From positions 1-25,791 of the forward strand of contig JAUYPN010000025.1 in NCBI GenBank assembly GCA_030695725.1: a stretch of 25,791 bases of DNA. The letters run 5' to 3'. The DNA is from Candidatus Omnitrophota bacterium (GTDB lineage: Bacteria > Omnitrophota > Gorgyraeia > 2-01-FULL-45-10). A model generated the notes under the pieces. That model was not told the origin of the DNA and searched no databases. It worked only from the letters and a program-made list of their open reading frames with translations. Of this stretch, positions 20,295 through 25,791 are shown in pieces. The position numbers and the translations under genes were made by a program. Numbering within the stretch: the first letter of the stretch is position 1; each line of letters starts with the position of its first letter.

Positions 20295-22229
20295 TTATAC
20301 CTTTCTAAACTCTAATCTAAACTTCGCCCCTTTTCCTACCTTCGATTCAACAAAAATTTCTCCGCCGTTCCTCTTTACAAGCTCATTCACCACAAACAGG
20401 CCCAATCCATACCCTTTCCGCCTGGTTGTAAAGAATGGATTAAATATATGACTGAGAGTTTCTTCCGATATACCACAACCATTATCTTCTATCCTTAACT
20501 CAATACCGCTGTCTTTTTCTATAGCATTAAAAGTTATACGCCCCTTTTCTTCTATAGCGTGAGTAGCATTTTGCGTGAGATTCAGCAATATTTCATCAAA
20601 TTCCTTCCTATTCACCCTGATCTTTGGTAGATTGAAAGGAATGTTATTTACAAATTCTATCCTATCAAAAATATCTTTATTGAGTTCTATCAAAGAGATG
20701 AGTTCACTGATCGCCTCACCTATAGAAACATCTTCATATTCCACAACAGCATCGTCCCCAGAAAAATCTATTAATGTCTGGATAATATGGTCTATTTTAT
20801 CTACTTCTTTAACCACAACATCTCTGTATTTGCTTCTGAAATCGCTTTCTTTTAGCTTATCCGGGACATATTCGGAGAACACCCGTATAGTTGTAATAGG
20901 ATTCCGTATCTCATGTGCCATGCCTGCAGCGAGCGTGCCGATAGTGGCCATCTTCTCTCTCTGGGCGGCTTCCGTCTGCATCTTACTCAGCTCTTCAAAT
21001 AACTGCGCATTCGATATGGCTATGCCTAGTGTCTTGGCCAGCGGATACAGAATATCAAGGTCATCCTTAGTATACTCTTCGTCCGACTTTTTCTTGCCCA
21101 ATAGGAGCATTCCTACGGTCTCATTGTGCAGAGTCACCGGTATCCTAAGCTCTGCGTCGGAAACTATCGTCTCCTCTTTAGCGTTCTTTGGGAGAAGCAC
21201 CACATCGCAATATGTAAGCTTCATGATATCGGACAGCTTATCTTTTGTCAGCTTGATCAGACGGTTCAATTCCAATACAGTTAAAACTTCCGATATAAAT
21301 GTCTTGAGTAGTTTTTTGTAATCATATTTCTTCTGAAATAGATATTTATCAGTTACATCGATAAGAAAACTCTCCAAAGGACGTAAAGTAAGAGTTACTA
21401 TTATGACGCTCGGTATCATGGAAAGCCATCTACTCGCCGTAACAAATCTTTCAAAAAACATTTGCGCGAGAAATGCAAAAAATGCGAAGACTACATAGAC
21501 CGATACAAATATGCCTGTAAAGATAAGGGTTTTCTTTATGATTACTTCAATGTCAAGTAATTGGTGGCGAAGGATGGCGTAGGCTATAGAGAAAATAAAA
21601 AGAAGAATTGCAATATGACCCAACGGTTTATAACTAATTCCAAAATATGGTAAAAAATCGGGTATGGCGAAAGCGCTTAGAAAAAATGAAATAAAAATCC
21701 ATTTTATCTGCAGTAACCGTTTGTATGACAGCGACGGCTTGTTCATTCTATAGTAAAAATATACGGTGGTGAGGAAATAAAAGAATGACATTACAAAATA
21801 TAAAACGAAAACCAAGCTAAGAACGCCCCCCTTAGGATACATCCCCCAAGGATATTTATATAATCCATTTATCATGAGCACGCCAAACCATATCAAGACT
21901 GAAAACATAATACTGATCGCGTAAAAAAGATATGCAATCGTCTTTTGTACTTTATTTCTTATTTCCAAATAACTAATAAGGAAGTGGTACATAAATGTTG
22001 GGATAAAAGCTATGCCCATATATTTGATTTTCCCAAACAGTAAAGCTTTTTGATAGTTTTCGGTGGTATACACAAAACTAAGAGAATACAGCCAAAGGAA
22101 AGTAGCAAACGTTATTAAAAAATACGTTATGTTTATAGCAGACTTTTTATTATGAAACAAGGAAATGAGGCCTATAGAAAGGCAGAACAATGAGATACAA
22201 AAAAATGATATTGCGTAAGATATATCCAT
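20295..22229 (-). CDS. Multi-TM GAF sensor histidine kinase
   Basis: 644 residues. About nine transmembrane segments fill residues 4-288 (7TM-type sensor region plus two helices), then a GAF domain (about 310-420) with the shared LLLGKKKSDEEYTKDDLDIL string. HisKA has His439 in MAHEIRNPITT. The CA domain is complete: N box LNLTQNATHA (Asn554), G1 DNGCGIS (Asp582), F box FNPFF, G2 GYGLGLF. It should autophosphorylate in response to a membrane or small-molecule signal. It lies between the HD-GYP gene (22 bp upstream) and its degenerate paralogue. No partner DNA-binding regulator is next to it. Confidence 0.94.
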   Translation of the reverse strand: MDISYAISFFCISLFCLSIGLISLFHNKKSAINITYFLITFATFLWLYSLSFVYTTENYQKALLFGKIKYMGIAFIPTFMYHFLISYLEIRNKVQKTIAYLFYAISIMFSVLIWFGVLMINGLYKYPWGMYPKGGVLSLVFVLYFVMSFFYFLTTVYFYYRMNKPSLSYKRLLQIKWIFISFFLSAFAIPDFLPYFGISYKPLGHIAILLFIFSIAYAILRHQLLDIEVIIKKTLIFTGIFVSVYVVFAFFAFLAQMFFERFVTASRWLSMIPSVIIVTLTLRPLESFLIDVTDKYLFQKKYDYKKLLKTFISEVLTVLELNRLIKLTKDKLSDIMKLTYCDVVLLPKNAKEETIVSDAELRIPVTLHNETVGMLLLGKKKSDEEYTKDDLDILYPLAKTLGIAISNAQLFEELSKMQTEAAQREKMATIGTLAAGMAHEIRNPITTIRVFSEYVPDKLKESDFRSKYRDVVVKEVDKIDHIIQTLIDFSGDDAVVEYEDVSIGEAISELISLIELNKDIFDRIEFVNNIPFNLPKIRVNRKEFDEILLNLTQNATHAIEEKGRITFNAIEKDSGIELRIEDNGCGISEETLSHIFNPFFTTRRKGYGLGLFVVNELVKRNGGEIFVESKVGKGAKFRLEFRKV

Positions 22230-22251
22230 TTAATCTGTAACGTAATTTTTT

Positions 22252-23625
22252 TTATGTGCCGTTATTATTTTTACGATTATTATTTAATATATTCCCTTTT
22301 TCGTAGGCAAGAAGGAAGGCGCTGACTATGATGGGATCAAACTGCGTGCCGGATTTTGCTTTTAATTCCCGAACAGCTTCTTCGACGGTCTTCTTTTTTC
22401 GATAGGGCCTGTTTGTAGTCATGGCGTCAAACGCGTCCGCCACCGCTATAATTCTCGCCACGAGAGGTATATTATTCCCCGCCAGGCCGTCGGGATAGCC
22501 GGAGCCGTCGAAACACTCCTGATGATGCCGCACCTCTTTGGCAACATCGCTAAGTTCTTTAATGGGAGACAATATGGTAGCTCCTATTACCGAGTGCTTC
22601 TTTATCTCTTCGTATTCTTCCGGTGTCAGCCTGCCATTCTTGCTCAGTATATAGTCCGGTATGCCTATCTTACCGACATCATGAAGCAGCGCCGATATCT
22701 GAAGCGTCTCCCGAAAATTCTTATAATGGGAGACTTCGGGGACCCCGTCGAGCTCCTTGGCTATCGAAAGGCAATAGTTCGTCACCCTCTCCGTATGTCC
22801 GTGAGTATACTGGTCTCTCGCGTCTATGGCGGCGGCCAGGGCTATGGATGTGTGGATAAATATTCTGTGCTCGCGGACATACAGCTCTTTTACCTCTTCT
22901 ATCTTTTGTTGTAGGTTTTCGATCAGCTGCGCGTTAGCGATAGCCATGGCTGCGTCATTGGCCAAAGTGACGAAGAAACCCATCTCTTCGCGGGTGAAAG
23001 CTTCCCCCGATATCTTTTCTCCGAGGACCAATATCCCGAGCAGGTCTTTCTTGATATAACAAGGGACGCAAAGAACCGCCTTCAGGAGATCCATCTGTTT
23101 CTTTATGGCGAGAAGATTATCATATAGATTAGGCTGAAGCTCCAATATGCTTCTATTCCTTAAGCCGCATATGATGTCGTCATAATTCAGTATACCGGTC
23201 TCGGAGATGAAGAAGCTGTTCTTCTCGCTGAATACGCTTATCAGAGGATTGTCTATGGATAGCCGCACAAAACCTACGGGGATCTTTAAGCCGGTGGTGC
23301 CTTTGGAATCTATTAAAATATAAGACCTCTTCTCCTCTTTATAAAGGAGAACCGCAGTGTGCATTACCCTGAGCTGGTCGTCGATAGTCTTGACTATCAT
23401 CTTGATAAGGTGCTCGGGCTTCTTAAACCTTATCATCGTCCTCGAGGCCGCCTCCAGGAACGACTGATAGTCCTGTTTCTGTAATACGCTGTCTCTGGGC
23501 AAGGATGAGTTGAAGAGGTTCGGGTTGGAGCTTAGCGGCGATATCCCGCCCTGATGGTCCATCAGCTTCTCAACAAACCAACCCTGAAGCTTCCCCCAGC
23601 TTGGAGCTTTTTTGTGCGTGGACAT
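22252..23625 (-). CDS. GAF / HD-GYP protein, predicted c-di-GMP phosphodiesterase
   Basis: 457 residues from ATG 23625; GAAAGGG lies upstream, and a TTG three bases earlier is less likely. Residues 55-240 contain a GAF-like sensor ending in LGEKISGEAFTREEMGF. The C-terminal HD-GYP domain has YTHGHTERV, HDVGKIGIPD (metal-binding His and Asp near 315-316), HHQECFDGSGYPDGLAG and DAFDAMTTNRPYR. HD-GYP enzymes hydrolyse cyclic di-GMP, lowering it and favouring motility over attachment. There is no receiver domain in the protein, but two lone receivers are encoded immediately upstream. The Asn-rich C-terminus NNNRKNNNGT is low in complexity. Confidence 0.93.
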   Translation of the reverse strand: MSTHKKAPSWGKLQGWFVEKLMDHQGGISPLSSNPNLFNSSLPRDSVLQKQDYQSFLEAASRTMIRFKKPEHLIKMIVKTIDDQLRVMHTAVLLYKEEKRSYILIDSKGTTGLKIPVGFVRLSIDNPLISVFSEKNSFFISETGILNYDDIICGLRNRSILELQPNLYDNLLAIKKQMDLLKAVLCVPCYIKKDLLGILVLGEKISGEAFTREEMGFFVTLANDAAMAIANAQLIENLQQKIEEVKELYVREHRIFIHTSIALAAAIDARDQYTHGHTERVTNYCLSIAKELDGVPEVSHYKNFRETLQISALLHDVGKIGIPDYILSKNGRLTPEEYEEIKKHSVIGATILSPIKELSDVAKEVRHHQECFDGSGYPDGLAGNNIPLVARIIAVADAFDAMTTNRPYRKKKTVEEAVRELKAKSGTQFDPIIVSAFLLAYEKGNILNNNRKNNNGT

Positions 23626-23628
23626 CAA

Positions 23629-23988
23629 TTACCCTTTCAAATTTTTTAATACCGCCTGTTCAAGGTAATCCAAAATTAACGGTTTGGTGATATAATCGCA
23701 TGCGCCTAATTTATATGCCTCGTGCACCTTATCCTGATCCTCGAGAGCCGTGACCATGATTATTTTTATGCTCTTATCCAATTCTTTGATATGTTTCAAT
23801 GCGGCGAGCCCATCCATGCCTTTCATCTTTATGTCGAGCAGTACCAGGTCCGGCCTATCCTTCTTGGCTATGGATAGCGCATCCTCACCGTTTAAAGCGG
23901 TGAATACTTGAAAACCCCTGTCCTTAAAGAAGGCTTTGACAAAATCGCATATATCATTTTCATCATCAACCACCAGCAACTTATGCAT
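23629..23988 (-). CDS. Stand-alone response regulator receiver protein
   Basis: 119 residues, only a receiver domain. Acidic residues in VVDDEND, phosphoacceptor Asp52 (LLLDIKMKGMDG), Thr in MVTALED, Lys in ITKPLI. AAGGAG lies six bases upstream of its ATG and overlaps the stop codon of the preceding receiver gene, so translation is coupled. It ends 3 bp before the HD-GYP gene, so the pair may work as a split receiver/HD-GYP response regulator, the two halves that are usually fused. Confidence 0.94.
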   Translation of the reverse strand: MHKLLVVDDENDICDFVKAFFKDRGFQVFTALNGEDALSIAKKDRPDLVLLDIKMKGMDGLAALKHIKELDKSIKIIMVTALEDQDKVHEAYKLGACDYITKPLILDYLEQAVLKNLKG

Positions 23989-23997
23989 ATATTCTCC

Positions 23998-24369
23998 TTA
24001 AGCTTGAGCCGCTTTATTGACCGCTTCCTCAAGGTCGCGCAGAGACGAAATCGGTTTATCAAAATACGCGTACGCGCCCATCTTTAAGAGCCGCGCCTTC
24101 GTCTTGCCGCCGTCGTCATAGGCCGTCACAAATATCACCTTTGGCGACGGATCCATCGATTTCAGAAGCGACAGCACCTCATCTCCGTCTATGCCCGGCA
24201 TCTTCAGGTCCATTAAAACGACGTCGGGCTTCTTTTCTTTGACAAGCTCTATGCCTTTTGTTCCGCGGATAGCCACCGCGATGTCATATCCGCGCAGGCC
24301 AAAATAATTTTGTATCATATCTATAAATTCCGCTTCGTCGTCTATTGCCACGATTCTGGGCTTTGCCAT
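23998..24369 (-). CDS. Stand-alone response regulator receiver protein
   Basis: 123 residues from ATG 24369 (MAKPRIVAIDDEAEF), chosen over an upstream frame that overlaps the kinase gene. Receiver features: acidic IDDE, phosphoacceptor Asp54 (LMDLKMPGIDG), Thr in VTAYDDG, Lys in FDKPIS. No output domain. It begins one base after the kinase stop codon, so it is probably the cognate receiver of that kinase. The family resembles receivers used in multi-step relays. Confidence 0.94.
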   Translation of the reverse strand: MAKPRIVAIDDEAEFIDMIQNYFGLRGYDIAVAIRGTKGIELVKEKKPDVVLMDLKMPGIDGDEVLSLLKSMDPSPKVIFVTAYDDGGKTKARLLKMGAYAYFDKPISSLRDLEEAVNKAAQA

Positions 24370-24370
24370 A

Positions 24371-25791
24371 TCACACTCTGCTTTCCTGAGCCGCAACAGT
24401 GGGAAATTCAACAGTAAATGTCGTGCCCACGCCTACTTTTGTTTCTTTAAGGTGTATACGTCCGCCGTTCTTCTCCACAACCTGCCTGACTATAAATAAA
24501 CCAAGTCCCGTACCCTTGCCCGGCTCCTTTGTGGTAAAGAATGGATTAAATAACTCTTTTAACTTATCGTCCGGTATGCCTGAACCAGTATCTCTGATAT
24601 CTATGTATACTCTTCCTTCATTCTCTTTTGCCGTAACAGTAATTTTGCCTTTTTCGCCTATGGCCTGACCGGCATTCCGGATGAGGTTAAAGAGCACTTC
24701 CTGAAGCTGCTTTTTATCGACAAAGATGTTTGGCAAGTTCTCTTCGATCTGTTTATCAAACTCGATCTTTTCCAGCTTTAACTCATAGCCTACGAGCCCA
24801 AAAACATCGTCAATTTCCTTATCAACATTAACGAGCTCCGCATCTCCTTTTGACGGCCTGGCGAAACTCGACAACTTCTTGGTTATGGCCGTTGCCCTAT
24901 CGGTCTCTTTGATGACCTTTGTCATGATATCTTTAGCTTTGCCCAGCAGTTCCTGATCGCTCTTATTATTGTATAAACCATCCTTTACATTTAATAAGAA
25001 CGCTTCGCATTGTCCTCTCGCAATTCCGAGGGGATTGCAGATCTCATGATTTATTCCGGCCGAAAGCGTACCTATAACAGCCATCTTTTCGTTTTGAGCC
25101 GCCTCTGCCTGCGTCTTGCCAAGCTCATCAAATAATTTAGCGTTAGATATGGCTATGGCAAGCGTCCTCGCCAAAGGTAGAAGTATATCAAGATCGTCCT
25201 GCGTGTAGTCCTCATCAGACTTCTTCTTACCCAGTGATAGTATGCCCTTGACCTCAGTATGCAAGACCATCGGTATGATCAATTCCGCGTTTAATTTATC
25301 GATGATCTCTTGAATCGATGGCGGTATATAAACCCTTCTTTCAACAAGCTCTTTCTTTAATAAGTAACCGTGAGTTTGCTCCAGAAAAGTCACTATGCCA
25401 TCGGGCCGTGGCAGTGACACTTTAGGGTCTTTTACATTACGGGATACTACCACATCAAACTGCTGTTTCTCTTCATTAAGTAATAACACGGCGCTGGAAT
25501 TTACTTTCACTACATCAGTGAGCTTATCTACGGTTAAGTTTACAAGATTATCCAGATTTACAACTGTCAAAACTTCGGATGTAAAAGTTTTAAGCAGTTC
25601 CCTGTAATCATATTTCTTCTGAAAAAGGTACTTGTCAGTTATATTTATTAGGAAATTTTCTATTCTGCGCAATGAAAGTATAATTATTACTCCGCTTAAC
25701 GCTAACCCAACCAATTTCCCTCCCGCACTTGCCGCCCTGAATATGTATTCCTGTATAAGCAACGTCGGCAAAACAAGTATTGCAAAAACCG
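24371..25791 (-). CDS. GAF sensor histidine kinase of the multi-TM family (partial, 5' end beyond window)
   Basis: About 473 residues are visible; the start lies beyond the right edge. The frame is open to the edge (it reads VFAILV into LPTLLIQEYIF), and the alignment with the two other kinases shows the missing part is the membrane sensor. Two last membrane helices are visible, then NITDKYLFQKKYDY shared by all three, a GAF domain, HisKA with NHEICNPLG, and an intact CA domain (N box FNLIRNAGQA, G1 DTGSGIP, F box FNPFF, G2 GTGLGLF). It is probably an active kinase that phosphorylates the adjacent receiver. Confidence 0.92.
   Translation of the reverse strand, partial: VFAILVLPTLLIQEYIFRAASAGGKLVGLALSGVIIILSLRRIENFLINITDKYLFQKKYDYRELLKTFTSEVLTVVNLDNLVNLTVDKLTDVVKVNSSAVLLLNEEKQQFDVVVSRNVKDPKVSLPRPDGIVTFLEQTHGYLLKKELVERRVYIPPSIQEIIDKLNAELIIPMVLHTEVKGILSLGKKKSDEDYTQDDLDILLPLARTLAIAISNAKLFDELGKTQAEAAQNEKMAVIGTLSAGINHEICNPLGIARGQCEAFLLNVKDGLYNNKSDQELLGKAKDIMTKVIKETDRATAITKKLSSFARPSKGDAELVNVDKEIDDVFGLVGYELKLEKIEFDKQIEENLPNIFVDKKQLQEVLFNLIRNAGQAIGEKGKITVTAKENEGRVYIDIRDTGSGIPDDKLKELFNPFFTTKEPGKGTGLGLFIVRQVVEKNGGRIHLKETKVGVGTTFTVEFPTVAAQESRV

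Noticed and set aside
24370..24411. Longer N-terminus (MNFPLLRLRKAECD) for the receiver at 23998
   Set aside because: It overlaps the kinase gene end in another frame and precedes a normal receiver start at 24369.

Overview
The window looks like chromosomal DNA of an uncultured bacterium. Gene content and protein style (Cys-rich L28 and L32, many lone receivers, 7TM-GAF kinases) make me think of Candidatus Omnitrophota or a neighbour, but that is an impression and not proven by the sequence. Genes are densely packed and nearly all lie on the minus strand.

Positions 1-6604 (minus strand) hold tRNA-Thr(GGT), tuf and the S10 ribosomal protein operon in classical order: rpsJ, rplC, rplD, rplW, rplB, rpsS, rplV, rpsC, rplP, rpmC, and rpsQ cut by the left edge. 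A consensus extended -10 promoter at 6842-6869 drives it. fusA, rpsG and rpsL are not upstream. Positions 6886-16968 (minus strand) hold recG, rsmD, coaD, pta, ackA, rpmF, plsX, fabH, fabD and a membrane-anchored TPR metallopeptidase, probably one or two long operons linking DNA repair, rRNA modification, CoA and acetyl-CoA/acetate metabolism, and the start of fatty-acid and phospholipid synthesis. rpmB diverges from recG and ends in a clear intrinsic terminator. It is followed by an XRE-cupin regulator with a consensus promoter and by a lone receiver protein.

Positions 18397-25791 (minus strand) hold a compact signalling cluster: a truncated 7TM-type GAF histidine kinase, two lone receivers, a GAF/HD-GYP protein (predicted c-di-GMP phosphodiesterase), and two further paralogous multi-TM GAF kinases. 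The last kinase (18397-20292) keeps its phosphoacceptor His but has lost the ATP-binding boxes.

The most unusual thing in the window is a family of short nested palindromes scattered through positions 1400-18030. Each has a conserved core (TGAGC, 3-4 variable bases, then TCGAA or CCGAA, in either orientation) flanked by arms that are complementary to each other but different at every site. Neighbouring copies are chained so that each arm is the reverse complement of the arm before it, as if each insertion copied its flank in inverted form. Copies lie between ribosomal genes, at the 3' end of tRNA-Thr, across a Shine-Dalgarno region, and in frame inside ackA, with others forming the C-termini of ackA and coaD. 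A different GGGAC-type palindrome is inserted in frame in recG. Degenerate heptamer tandem repeats occur in two ribosomal spacers and in recG, and an octamer repeat encodes part of the L22 tail. I saw none of these repeats in the signalling cluster.
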